A stretch of DNA of 14,949 nt from Desulfobacula sp. (GCA_027858355.1 JAQICW010000666.1:1-14949), one strand, 5' to 3'; counted from the stretch's first letter, positions 1 to 7,162 are shown. Numbers and translations are program-made. The notes: a model not told the origin generated them from the letters alone.

Positions 1-701
1 CCGTTAACTTTAATCATTTTATAAAACAATAGCATGGCAATACCCCGTGCAAATACCGATAACAGTACAATAGCAACAATAGCTGAAACAAAATTATCAT
101 CAATTGTGATCGTTTCAAACATCAGAGATAATGGTGTTAGAGCAATGGCTCCAGCCGTCATAAAAAGGGCAACGAGAATGACTGGTGGCAAATCCTGAAA
201 CGAACGCTGGACAAGGGTATTTGCTACAGAATAGCAAAGGGGAACAGAGAGGGCCATAAACAAGTAAAACCAACTGACATTTCGATCCAAACCATCAATA
301 ATCATCAAAGATAGACACGCCATTCCGATCAAAATGCCAAGAAATTGTTTTCGGCTGGGGTATACGCTCAACAAAGGAATGGATACTAAAATTGTAAAAA
401 CGGGTACCAAAGCGACCATCATCCCGATAAACCCATGCCCAATAAGTTTGACAAGAAAAGGTTGTGCCGCATAGGGGAATATGTAACCAAGCAAAGAAAC
501 AATCAACAACGGTATCAAATGTTGACGTCGAATCTGCCACGTATCTCGTTTGAAAAGCCAGGATATCCAAAGAACTAAGGCGCCACCAAACGTGGTACTG
601 GCTCCGATTGTCAGCGGACCAAAAGCAAGGCCTGCTTTTTTCATGAGGAAAAAAGCACCACCCCAGATCAGAGATGTAATAATGAACAATAGGTACTGCA
701 T
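1..701 (-). CDS. EamA/DMT-family membrane transporter, 3'-truncated by window edge
   Basis: An open frame starts at an ATG at 701-699 and runs without a stop off the left edge, giving 233 complete codons. The start is supported by AAGGA about 7 nt upstream. The protein begins MQYLLFIITSLIWGGAFFLM and is a succession of hydrophobic helices separated by short charged loops (KR around residue 50, RR around 58). The N-terminal SLIWGGAFF helix followed by a KKAG-type turn is typical of EamA (drug/metabolite transporter) proteins, which are usually about 290 aa with ten helices, so roughly the last 60 residues are missing here. The family exports or imports small metabolites across the inner membrane; the substrate cannot be predicted. 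It stands about 465 bp downstream of the ATPase/small-protein pair and has its own ribosome site, so it is probably a separate transcription unit. Confidence in the family is good; the specific function is unknown. Confidence 0.85.
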   Translation of the reverse strand, partial: MQYLLFIITSLIWGGAFFLMKKAGLAFGPLTIGASTTFGGALVLWISWLFKRDTWQIRRQHLIPLLIVSLLGYIFPYAAQPFLVKLIGHGFIGMMVALVPVFTILVSIPLLSVYPSRKQFLGILIGMACLSLMIIDGLDRNVSWFYLFMALSVPLCYSVANTLVQRSFQDLPPVILVALFMTAGAIALTPLSLMFETITIDDNFVSAIVAIVLLSVFARGIAMLLFYKMIKVN

Positions 702-1166
702 TATAATCCTTCTTGTTTATGCTAATAAAAATTTTTAGAATATCACGATTATCAAATTGATTGAACTCTTTTAATCATATTATATTTGCGTGCAGAGGCG
801 AGATGGTATCCAAATATCAAATGAGTAATACCAAAGCGTTCAATTATGGTATTAGCCTTGACCGGTAAGGTTTTAAATAGGACGACAACTTTCAGAAGAA
901 ATACTCGGTGCTCTATAGCTGGACGGCAGCGACTATGTTAACGTGCAGTCCTGATTTTGCTAAATCTCAAAGGTTATGCTTACTTGCAATTGATCTTAAG
1001 AATTTTTCATCAGAATTTTAGTGGTGTATTGTCCTGGTATCTTATACTATTCAGCCTTTAGAATATTCCACCTTTGGATAATTATTCTTAAGTTTCCTAA
1101 TAAAAAATCCGGAATATATATAAACCTGATTTTAAAGCAAGTAGCGTCATAAAATGCTTAGTTGAT
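702..1166. other. Intergenic stretch without a recognised gene
   Basis: No gene is recognised in this 465-bp gap. On the minus strand a perfect TATAAT lies in the upstream region of the transporter (around 783-788), but I see no convincing -35 at normal spacing, so it is only a possible promoter. A stop-to-stop open frame of 61 codons on the minus strand (752-937) has a plausible-looking amino-acid composition, including a GITHLIFGYHLASARKY stretch, but has no good start or ribosome site. It may be the decayed tail of a lost gene or chance. I find no clear hairpin plus T-run terminator after the small gene ending at 1167. Confidence 0.4.
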
Positions 1167-1520
1167 TTATAGCTTCAAAGGCCCGTGGCATTTCGAAGAA
1201 GACTCTACGTAATCGTCTTGTTGTTGTGCATCTTCTGTATATTTTTTATAATCATCTAAATACAACCTTTCTGACTCATCAATGAATTCCTGTCTTCGAT
1301 CTTCCAAAGCCTTAAGGTTACTATATATACTTTTGTACACTACTTGATGAGCCTGGTTTTTTATTTTTTCTTCATCATACGGCTCCAATTCCCCAGTTTT
1401 ATCCAAGACCTTTCCCATTATCCAGAGTAAAGCTTCTTTTGTTATTTCATCAATTGTTTGATATTCTCCATCCTCAGTTAGAAAATGACCAAAATTATTC
1501 TCAATTTTTAACAGTTTCAT
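1167..1520 (-). CDS. Small acidic protein coupled to the PHP-ATPase gene (unknown function)
   Basis: This encodes 117 aa from the start MKLLKIENNF. An ATG 18 nt further upstream (1538) is in frame, but the sequence between the two contains AGAAGGAG ending about 6 nt before the ATG at 1520, so I choose 1520. The coding start overlaps the end of the ATPase gene by 20 nt, which suggests translational coupling and a shared function. The N-terminal ~45 residues look like a compact domain (FGHFLTEDGEYQTIDEI). The rest is charged and predicted helical, rich in D, E, K and Q, ending in a low-complexity QQQDD segment. There is no signal peptide, membrane helix or metal motif. I do not recognise the family. 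By position it could be a regulator, inhibitor or structural partner of the ATPase; that is inference. Because the upstream gene is broken by the IS21 element, expression of this gene now probably depends on read-through from the element. Confidence 0.75.
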   Translation of the reverse strand: MKLLKIENNFGHFLTEDGEYQTIDEITKEALLWIMGKVLDKTGELEPYDEEKIKNQAHQVVYKSIYSNLKALEDRRQEFIDESERLYLDDYKKYTEDAQQQDDYVESSSKCHGPLKL

Positions 1521-3114
1521 AGATTCTCCTTCTACCATTATACGGAATAGTTCCTGCCTCTAATGAATTTAACAAAATTTCGTGACTACTCACTTTTGCC
1601 CCCTCCACACATACGAATTGTTTGTCAGTCAGATGTCCAGAGAATAATCTATATATCGTTTTGCGATCCTCGATTGATTTTTCTGCATAAAGAACGTACT
1701 CAGGATTAATTGAGGCTCCAACATTATTGTTATGTGTTACAACGATTACGGGCATCTCTTTTGAGATGCTCTTTATTATTGCATTTACATCGCTATTGAG
1801 AAACTTATTGTCAAAAGAAGATTCTGGCTCATCCAGTAGCAATATGTCATAATTTTGTGCGTCTTTAATCTCCTGTAAAAGTCTAAATTCAGAGCGTTGA
1901 CCACCGGAAATATTTGAGCCATCTCTGTTCAGAATACGATAGGTTATTTTTACAAATAATCTATGGATATCAGATCCATCAAGCTTCTCATGATTTTTCA
2001 GTACTTTCAGAAATTCATAAGGATTATCATAAACAGATAGAGCGTCCCTAAATGCAGCCTGCCTTTTAATTGCCGATGACATTTCTGAGGCCATTGTAAA
2101 GGGACCTTTTGAGGCCACAATCCTAAAGCCTTGGACTGGTTCATCAAAAAGAACAGCTTCCTTTTGCATGGCTCGGACAATCTTGTTGAAACGAAAAAGC
2201 TTTCGCTTATTTAATGCTATTTTATACATGTCGGGACTTTCGACAGGAGTTGCCGAAGAGCGAATTCTCAATCTATCCTTAACGTCTTTAATTATTGAAT
2301 TGACGTAGTTTCGATTTTTATCTTGGTCAGCCTTAGCCCAAAGTTTTTGGATCAAATCCACTGCAAGCAACTTGAGTGATTCCAATTGGAGATAAGACTC
2401 TATAACAGATCTGTATTCGGTGTTCTCAATGAGGTGAATGACAGAGGCAATTAATTCTTTTAACCCATCGTTGTTACTTATTGAAAACTCAAATTCGTCG
2501 TATAATTTAACTCTTGAAAATGCATCTCGACGATCGGCGTGTTCAGCAGACTTTAAGAGCGTAGTGATGTATTCAGAAATAATTCTGTCATCCGCATCTA
2601 TATCGATTTTTGATACATCATCCACGATTGACCTAAACCCTGACAAATACTCACCGACGAACTGACTTCTTTTACGTTGAATCTCACTCTCGAAAGTCTT
2701 CTCATCATCCTCATCACTTCTTTGAACAAGATCAAATTGTTTTATGTACTTTGCCCTTTCGAATACTTCGTTAAGGCGGTCGAGAAAATATGTTTTTCCG
2801 GATGACCTGTCTCCCAAAAGGACGTTGAGTCCAGTGGAGATGTGCTGCCCGTCCTCGAGGACTTGAAACAGTCTGTTGCCATCTCGTCTTGATAAAAATA
2901 CTTTACCTTTGTTTTCAAAGCATAATTTTATTGCATTCAGTGATACTTCGCCACAATCAATGAAAGTCTGTCTTATTGGCAATTCCGCAAGTCCGTCTTC
3001 CATTCGTGAGTCACTAAAGAGGACAGGGCAAAGTTTATCATCATCACGCATGGTCCTGACAAATTTTTTGACACTATCCACCTCTCCTGCTGAAAAATAA
3101 GGGTGTAAATCCAT
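1501..3114 (-). CDS. ABC/SMC-type ATPase portion of a PHP-ATPase gene split by IS21 (3' fragment)
   Basis: This 537-aa frame starts at an internal ATG (MDLHPYFSAG). The frame is open further upstream to the transposon junction at 3167, where it joins in frame to the PHP fragment at 6553-6910. The visible ATPase motifs are a Walker A GDRSSGKT at residues 101-108, an ABC signature ISGGQ at 402-406, a Walker B LLLDEP at 425-430, and a His switch in the THNNN stretch at 460-464. About 290 mostly helical residues lie between Walker A and the signature, as in SMC/Rad50-like or PrrC/RloC-like ATPases. The segment before Walker A (SDSRMED near 34-40) belongs to the end of the PHP domain. PHP-ATPase fusions of this kind are known from comparative genomics; the PHP domain is usually a metal-dependent phosphoesterase or nuclease. 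AGAGGG about 9 nt before the ATG could still allow translation of this fragment alone, but it would lack the metal-binding N-terminus. It overlaps the small gene at 1520. Confidence 0.85.
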   Translation of the reverse strand: MDLHPYFSAGEVDSVKKFVRTMRDDDKLCPVLFSDSRMEDGLAELPIRQTFIDCGEVSLNAIKLCFENKGKVFLSRRDGNRLFQVLEDGQHISTGLNVLLGDRSSGKTYFLDRLNEVFERAKYIKQFDLVQRSDEDDEKTFESEIQRKRSQFVGEYLSGFRSIVDDVSKIDIDADDRIISEYITTLLKSAEHADRRDAFSRVKLYDEFEFSISNNDGLKELIASVIHLIENTEYRSVIESYLQLESLKLLAVDLIQKLWAKADQDKNRNYVNSIIKDVKDRLRIRSSATPVESPDMYKIALNKRKLFRFNKIVRAMQKEAVLFDEPVQGFRIVASKGPFTMASEMSSAIKRQAAFRDALSVYDNPYEFLKVLKNHEKLDGSDIHRLFVKITYRILNRDGSNISGGQRSEFRLLQEIKDAQNYDILLLDEPESSFDNKFLNSDVNAIIKSISKEMPVIVVTHNNNVGASINPEYVLYAEKSIEDRKTIYRLFSGHLTDKQFVCVEGAKVSSHEILLNSLEAGTIPYNGRRRIYETVKN

Positions 3115-3167
3115 AAAATCTGTCCCTCTAATAGCTGGTGATTTTTCATAATGAGGAATTATAAGAT

Positions 3168-3173
3168 ATTCGG
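3168..3173. repeat. Target-site duplication, left copy (ATTCGG)
   Basis: A 6-bp direct repeat abuts the left end of the IS21 element. The identical copy abuts the right end at 6553-6558. The bases outside differ (T before the left copy, A before the right), so the duplication is exactly 6 bp, within the 4-8 bp normal for IS21. Confidence 0.92.
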
Positions 3174-3224
3174 TGGAAACAGCGGCTTAAAATCCAGCCA
3201 AAATCACCGTTTAAAATCCAGCCA
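3174..3224. repeat. IS21 left terminal region: inverted repeat plus two 14-bp direct repeats
   Basis: The tip TGGAAACAGCGG is followed by two perfect copies of TTAAAATCCAGCCA, 24 bp apart. A weaker partial copy (TTAAAATCC) occurs at 3273-3281. Such repeated subterminal boxes are the known binding sites for IstA in the family. The last gene, istB, ends at 3331, so about 155 bp at this end is non-coding, with only a perfect 10-bp palindrome GTTCATGAAC at 3230-3239. Confidence 0.8.
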
Positions 3225-3330
3225 CCCAAGTTCATGAACGCACCTCTACGGCACTGGCAATAAACCAAAGTTTTAAAATCCCCCATTTAGGCCTGGACAT
3301 AAGAGCCTTATTTGTTTTCAGTCATTTTTT

Positions 3331-4056
3331 TTATAGTTTCTTTCGATAGCTATCCCCCTCCATAATAAGGATATCAGAGTTGTAAACGAGGCGGTCGGCA
3401 ATCGCTGTAGCAACAGTGGTTCCGTCAAAGATGTTCCCCCATTTGGCAAACGGCAGATTTGTCGTTATGATAGTGGACTTTTTTTCATGCCGAGCGCTGA
3501 TGACTTGGAAGAACAGGTTTGATCCCTGCCTGCCCAACGGAAGATAACCGATCTCGTCACATACAAGAATGTCCTGTGATTGATAGTATTGCAGCTTTTT
3601 CAACAAGGTGTGGTCTGTCTTTGCGGCCACAAGCTGATTGATCATATCCATGGCTGTTGTAAAAAGAGTTTTAATCCCTGCCTGGGTGGCGCCATAGGCA
3701 ATGCATCTGGCTATAAAGGTTTTACCTGTGCCTGGATTACCGATCAGAATAATATCTTTCTTATTCTGGATGAACCCAAGGTCCATCAGGTTTAAAATCA
3801 GATTTTTTTGTTTTTGCCGGGATTCATGATGGGTGAAGTCAAATTGATCTATGGTTGTTTTCTCTTCCAGCTTTGACTGTTTGAACCTTAAAATGATCCT
3901 GGCTTTTTTTCTACAGACAATCTCTGTTTCAAGCAGCCGATCAATAGTCTGAAGGGCAGACAGATTATTCCTGACACTTTGATCTAAAATATCGGGCAGA
4001 TTCAGAGCACAATTTTTCAGGCGAAGCAATTTAAATTTATCAATTACGGTATCCAT
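3331..4056 (-). CDS. istB: IS21 helper ATPase IstB
   Basis: A 241-aa AAA+ protein of the DnaC/IstB type. Walker A is GNPGTGKT around residues 106-113, Walker B is LVCDEIGYLPL, and the conserved ARHEKKSTIITTNLPFAKWG segment covers sensor 1 and the region after it. The N-terminal part has the small helical domain normal for IstB, and the length is close to the usual ~250 aa. The protein assembles on target DNA and activates the IstA transposase, selecting the insertion site. Its ATG shares its A with the istA stop (TAATG at 4058-4054), so translation is coupled. No frameshift or missing motif is seen, so the element may still be active. Confidence 0.95.
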   Translation of the reverse strand: MDTVIDKFKLLRLKNCALNLPDILDQSVRNNLSALQTIDRLLETEIVCRKKARIILRFKQSKLEEKTTIDQFDFTHHESRQKQKNLILNLMDLGFIQNKKDIILIGNPGTGKTFIARCIAYGATQAGIKTLFTTAMDMINQLVAAKTDHTLLKKLQYYQSQDILVCDEIGYLPLGRQGSNLFFQVISARHEKKSTIITTNLPFAKWGNIFDGTTVATAIADRLVYNSDILIMEGDSYRKKL

Positions 4057-5528
4057 TATTTTTTCTTCCTCCTTTGAAGCGCAATGGCATCGTATTCAGC
4101 AAGGTTGGGCTTTGGTAAGCGAATTTTGTTGAGATCCTTGTCTTTTAGGGCCACAGGCTGGTGGCGGATTGTAGGAGTTCTTTCCTGGTAGAGGATATTT
4201 TGGATATAAGCAAATCCGTAGAGTTTATTCGCTAAGGCTTTTTTAAGGGCATATATCAACGATGAAGTGCCATAGTCATCGTTCAAGATTAACAGACGGT
4301 CCACTGTCTTTTTCAACGGCTGTGAAGCATATGCAAGCTTTTCAAGATAATCCACGGCTTCCTGCCCCAATGACATGAACACCATCGTCTGTTTATCCAG
4401 GAGCACTCTTTTTTTGAGCTTACGAACCTGTTCGCTGTGGGACGGTAGATCAATGCGTTGTTTTTTCTCCCAGTTTCTCAAATGGTTTGCCACTAGCTTT
4501 TCTTTGTAATAGATAGCGAGCGTTCTGCCATCGGCTTTAAGGGTTATGGATTTGCCAACCAGTCTTGGCGGCACCGTATATACGTTTGCATCAAAACGGA
4601 CACCAAAATCTTTATATACCTTAAGTGTCTCGGTCTCCCGGAAGTCGGGCAGTGGGTCAGGCAAGGGCCTTAGGGCATCCTTTACAAATCGATGGGCCGG
4701 TCTTTCTCCAGTGGTCTGGTGCAGTCTTTGATTGGCAGTGGTATCAAGCCATGCCAGGACCTGATGGTTGACATCATCCAAAGCAGTAAAGGTCTTGAGG
4801 GGCCAAAAATTGTATCGCAAATATTTAATACTGCTTTCAACCTTTCCTTTTTCATGGGGAGCCCTGATATTGCAGGCCACAGGGGTAATGCTAAAGTATC
4901 GTAAGAAATTCAAAAATGACTCGTTAAAACGGACCATGGACCCCATACGTTCAGTTACTGCTGTCAGCATATTATCCACAACTATTTCTTTGGGTGTGCC
5001 TCCAAAATAACTGAAGGCTTCAACAAGGGATTGATGGAGTGTTTCCTGTTTTTGACTGTGGGTAAAAACCACATAAAGCATTCTGCTGTAGGATTCAATT
5101 ACGGCCAGGGCGTATAGTTTCCTTGAGCTATTCCCATATGCAAGGCTACCAAAATGGCCCCAATCAATTTGTATCTGTTGGCCTGGCAAAGACTCAAAAC
5201 GGATAAAGGCTTCTTTACTATTATGTCTAAGGTGTTTGAGATAATCCCGGACAATGGTTATTTCTCCGTCAAACCCTTTGTCCTGTATCTTCTTTAATAT
5301 GACGGGAGCCTTGACCTTTGGATATTGCGTTACCATCTCTTTGATAAGCTCCCGGTATAGATCAAGTTTTGAAGGCCTTCCCTGCCTTGGTTTATAAGTT
5401 GTATCCGGATGCTTGAGATATTTGTCAACCGTACTTCTGTCCAGATTTAAAGTCTGGGCAATCTGTCGCTTAGAAAACAGTATCTCTTTTAATCGATAAA
5501 TTTCAAAAACTATTCGTCTGTCTATCAT
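4056..5528 (-). CDS. istA: IS21 transposase IstA
   Basis: A 490-aa DDE transposase. An N-terminal helix-turn-helix (SKRQIAQTLNLDRSTVDKYL, about residues 19-38) would bind the terminal repeats. The RNase H-like catalytic core shows the first Asp in QIDWGHFG, the second Asp in VVDNM and the Glu in HEKGKVESS, in the right order and spacing. A C-terminal beta-barrel-like part follows (VGKSITLKADGRTLAIYY). The length matches the family. The start at 5528 has GGAGAAG about 5 nt upstream and lies 12 nt after the 106-aa gene, so the IS genes form one operon. It cuts and joins the element ends with IstB as targeting partner. It appears intact. Confidence 0.95.
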   Translation of the reverse strand: MIDRRIVFEIYRLKEILFSKRQIAQTLNLDRSTVDKYLKHPDTTYKPRQGRPSKLDLYRELIKEMVTQYPKVKAPVILKKIQDKGFDGEITIVRDYLKHLRHNSKEAFIRFESLPGQQIQIDWGHFGSLAYGNSSRKLYALAVIESYSRMLYVVFTHSQKQETLHQSLVEAFSYFGGTPKEIVVDNMLTAVTERMGSMVRFNESFLNFLRYFSITPVACNIRAPHEKGKVESSIKYLRYNFWPLKTFTALDDVNHQVLAWLDTTANQRLHQTTGERPAHRFVKDALRPLPDPLPDFRETETLKVYKDFGVRFDANVYTVPPRLVGKSITLKADGRTLAIYYKEKLVANHLRNWEKKQRIDLPSHSEQVRKLKKRVLLDKQTMVFMSLGQEAVDYLEKLAYASQPLKKTVDRLLILNDDYGTSSLIYALKKALANKLYGFAYIQNILYQERTPTIRHQPVALKDKDLNKIRLPKPNLAEYDAIALQRRKKK

Positions 5529-5540
5529 TGGGTCTTCTCC

Positions 5541-5861
5541 CTACGTTTTATGAATGCTTTTTGGCAATGAAAGAACTTGGAACAAGGTGCCGTCATACAT
5601 GACAAGATCTTTATGGATCAAGCTGCTCCGGGCAAAAATATAATCATTTTCCTTGAGTCCCAGAGTGGCACAAATGGTTCTGTCACCATAGAATGAAAGG
5701 CCATTCCGGTCCGAAGCCAATACCAGAAACAGATAAAGAGCGAGCTCCTGCCAGCTCAATGATTGTAAAAAACCATCTGTTAAGAAACGATGGGGGATGA
5801 AGCTAAAACCTTTGCCTGTGGCGCGCACCCGGTCATGAGCAAGCACTTTTTTTCTTATCAT
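5541..5861 (-). CDS. IS21 accessory protein, winged-helix-like, 106 aa
   Basis: A good ribosome site (AAGGAGGGCAAC directly before the ATG at 5861) supports the start. The central part has the look of a winged-helix domain of the replication-initiator/DnaD kind: WQELALYLFLVLASDRNGLSFYG, then a TICATLGLKENDYIFARSSL helix pair, then two strands ending in KDLVMYDGTLFQVLSL. There are no catalytic residues, no membrane segment and no signal peptide. It ends 12 nt before istA and is read in the same direction, inside the element ends, so it travels with the IS. A role in regulating istAB or recognising DNA is inference; I cannot name the family. A short inverted repeat (TGTGT-T-ACACA at 5904-5894, minus strand) and a TATAAA lie just upstream and may be a regulated promoter. 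Confidence 0.75.
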   Translation of the reverse strand: MIRKKVLAHDRVRATGKGFSFIPHRFLTDGFLQSLSWQELALYLFLVLASDRNGLSFYGDRTICATLGLKENDYIFARSSLIHKDLVMYDGTLFQVLSLPKSIHKT

Positions 5862-5924
5862 GTTGCCCTCCTTATTTTATAGAGATTTTGACATGTGTAA
5901 CACAAACATTCTTCCTTTGTCCCC

Positions 5925-6068
5925 GAGTCCATCTTTGCAATTATGGGGAATTGACTGGTATTGAAGCGATAAAAATTTTTACCGCGTCCATCTTTGCAAC
6001 GGTTGGCACAAGCCAATATTGCCCTGAAAGGCTTTGCATTATGGATCTCCTCGCGTCCATCTTTGCAA
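5925..6068. repeat. Three copies of a 16-bp repeat inside the IS21 element
   Basis: GCGTCCATCTTTGCAA occurs at 5984-5999 and 6053-6068, with a one-base variant (GAGTCC...) at 5925-5940. Start-to-start distances are 59 and 69 bp. Two copies fall in the 3' end of the zinc-finger-like gene, and the third lies between its stop and the 106-aa gene. The spacers share no obvious similarity. With three copies and no cas genes this is not a CRISPR array. A binding site for a regulator or for one of the accessory proteins is possible. Confidence 0.75.
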
Positions 6069-6375
6069 TACCGATGATTTTTGATGATTTGGAAGGATGT
6101 TGTTTTTTCATGTTTCTGATTTTCTGGAGAGAACGATTCCTGGCAGCTTTTTCCGGATTCTGACGGCGATAATCTTTCCAGTAATCAGGATTATTTTTAA
6201 GCCATTTCTTTTGCGATAGACGTTTGCCTTCCTTGTAATCCGGATCAGATGCAAATTTTTGTTTTTGCCACAGGGCCTTTCTGATGCGCTGGCAACCCGG
6301 CTCTGAACAAAAACTTTGGGATTTATTTCTTGGGATGAAAAAAGTGCTGCAAGCTGGGCACGGAACAGATTCCAT
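5941..6375 (-). CDS. IS21 accessory protein with zinc-finger-like N-terminus, 144 aa
   Basis: I choose the ATG at 6375 (MESVPCPACS) because CAGGAGGGAGT lies directly before it. The ATG 18 nt further upstream would put this ribosome site inside the gene. The N-terminus has four Cys arranged CPAC...CSEPGCQ (about residues 6-30), like the short zinc-ribbon or MYM-type knuckles seen in small DNA-binding proteins, followed by a very basic, tryptophan-bearing stretch (KALWQKQKF, WLKNNPDYWKDYRRQNPEKAARNRS) suited to nucleic-acid binding. The last ~35 residues include two copies of AKMDA encoded by a 16-bp DNA repeat, so the C-terminus may be a fortuitous extension into a repeat region. It is the first gene of the IS operon. 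The role is unknown; regulation or targeting of transposition is a guess. Confidence 0.7.
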   Translation of the reverse strand: MESVPCPACSTFFIPRNKSQSFCSEPGCQRIRKALWQKQKFASDPDYKEGKRLSQKKWLKNNPDYWKDYRRQNPEKAARNRSLQKIRNMKKQHPSKSSKIIGIAKMDARRSIMQSLSGQYWLVPTVAKMDAVKIFIASIPVNSP

Positions 6376-6405
6376 ACTCCCTCCTGAAAACAAAAATTGA
6401 TACGA

Positions 6406-6552
6406 GGTGAATTAAATAGAGGGAATTATATTATTAAAAAAATAATTTAAGGGAATTAAATGGAGGGAATGAGATTGGTGGCGGGTCATTTGTCCTGAAA
6501 TTGGCTGGGAAAAAATCCTTGAAAATTGAGGGGAATTAAATCCCTGTTCCCA
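6406..6552. repeat. IS21 right terminal region with inverted and direct repeats
   Basis: Reading inward from 6552, the tip TGGGAACAGGGA is followed by boxes matching the left-end CCAGCCA repeats. The decamer GGGAATTAAA is also repeated at 6451-6460 and 6531-6540, with a variant GGGAATTATA at 6421-6430. A perfect -10-like TATAAT on the minus strand overlaps the variant (6430-6425) and probably belongs to the promoter of the accessory genes and istAB. I see no good -35, so the promoter is tentative. Confidence 0.6.
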
Positions 6553-6910
6553 ATTCGGAGAGATTGCCAAAAATTAACTTTAGTTCTCCAACTGTTATTG
6601 AATCAGTTGCATTATTTATCTTTCCCGAAACTTGGGCGCATTTATTTTCAAAAGTTGCTAAGTCTGCTCCATCTGAAATCAAAAGCAGATGACCTGATGA
6701 AAGGTCTATTTCAATTCCAGGAAAAACATGTGCCGGAATCTCCTGCTGAATCTGACGAAACTGACTCGAATCAAAAACATTATGATTAGTGACGGCAATA
6801 ATATCTATATCTGCATCCTTGATATAGCGTTTAAGCACATCTAAGGAGAACGTAAATTCGCTATCATTAACTGTTTTCAAAGTATGGATATGAAGATCGA
6901 TCTTCTTCAT
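6536..6910 (-). pseudogene. PHP metal-dependent hydrolase domain, N-terminal fragment of the IS21-split PHP-ATPase
   Basis: The frame starts at ATG 6910 with a strong AAGGAGG about 4 nt upstream. The host-encoded part is 119 codons plus one base (6910-6553). The last residues and the stop (6536-6552) come from the transposon end. PHP motifs are clear: DLHIHT at 5-10 (motif I), TNHN at 41-44 (motif II), and the metal-ligand glutamate in PGIEID (E67). After removal of the IS and one target copy, the frame continues as EYLIIPHYEKS, supplying the motif III histidine (H125), and then into the ATPase. The joined gene is 2025 nt, 674 aa plus stop, with no frameshift. The motif IV position reads FSDSRMED, where a His would be expected in a canonical PHP site, so even the intact ancestor may have had a modified metal site. 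The PHP fold typically hydrolyses phosphoester bonds. By context this was probably a defence-type effector coupled to an ATPase sensor; that is inference. The gene is disrupted and probably non-functional. Confidence 0.88.
6553..6558. repeat. Target-site duplication, right copy (ATTCGG)
   Basis: This is the second copy of the 6-bp target duplication of the IS21 element. On the minus strand it reads CCGAAT and supplies codons S118, E119 and the first base of Y120 of the reconstructed PHP-ATPase. Confidence 0.92.
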
Positions 6911-7162
6911 TTAGCCTCCTTAAGCAATGAGGTGTAAAGAAGTAAAATGACAATATTCTTTTTGTATATTTCTGAATAAATAACCAATGGTTAACTCATT
7001 TACCTGAAATTATGAATATTATCCATCCGACAAAAAGGTAGAGTTACCCGGGAAATCTATTTTATTGGACACTATCCTGATTATTGCTTATTTGACAAGG
7101 AAAAAATTATACTTGGTAAAATGCCCTTTTGAGAATCACGCATACTTGCATACACTTGGCCT
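6911..7162. other. Upstream region of the PHP-ATPase gene, no gene seen
   Basis: About 250 bp of AT-rich sequence between the MITE-like element and the PHP-ATPase start. It should contain the PHP-ATPase promoter on the minus strand, but I see no hexamer pair good enough to call. Only the strong AAGGAGG ribosome site at its left end is clear. A 49-codon minus-strand frame (7230-7081) begins in the repeat element and has no ribosome site; I do not count it as a gene. Confidence 0.4.

Larger units (their letters stand above)
3174..6552 (-). mobile_element. Complete IS21-family insertion sequence (3379 bp) with two accessory genes
   Basis: The element is bounded by TG...CA ends. The left end is TGGAAACAGCGG (3174-3185), and the right end read inward is TGGGAACAGGGA (6552-6541), matching at 9 of 12 positions. 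It is flanked by the 6-bp direct repeat ATTCGG at 3168-3173 and 6553-6558. Internal end repeats typical of IS21 transposase sites are present. On the left, TTAAAATCCAGCCA occurs at 3187-3200 and 3211-3224; on the right, imperfect inverted counterparts TGGCTGG (6502-6508) and TGGCGGG (6479-6485) have nearly the same spacing. It carries istA and istB, overlapping as TAATG, preceded in the same direction by a 106-aa gene and a zinc-finger-like gene. At about 3.4 kb it is larger than the common ~2-2.5 kb IS21 members because of the accessory genes. It is oriented in the same direction as the gene it interrupts. Confidence 0.93.

Noticed and set aside
295..570. 91-codon minus-strand frame
   Set aside because: It is an out-of-frame shadow of the EamA-type transporter, whose frame is open over the same bases with clear membrane helices.
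3115..3167. ATPase gene as an independent gene with native start at 3114
   Set aside because: The frame is open upstream to the transposon junction and joins exactly in frame to the PHP fragment; the ATG at 3114 is codon 138 of the original gene.
5925..6068. CRISPR array
   Set aside because: Only three 16-bp repeats, with uneven 43- and 53-bp gaps, partly coding, inside an IS, with no cas genes.
6526..6789. Plus-strand 87-codon frame across the IS21 right end
   Set aside because: It is antisense to the PHP domain and begins in the transposon end; not a gene.
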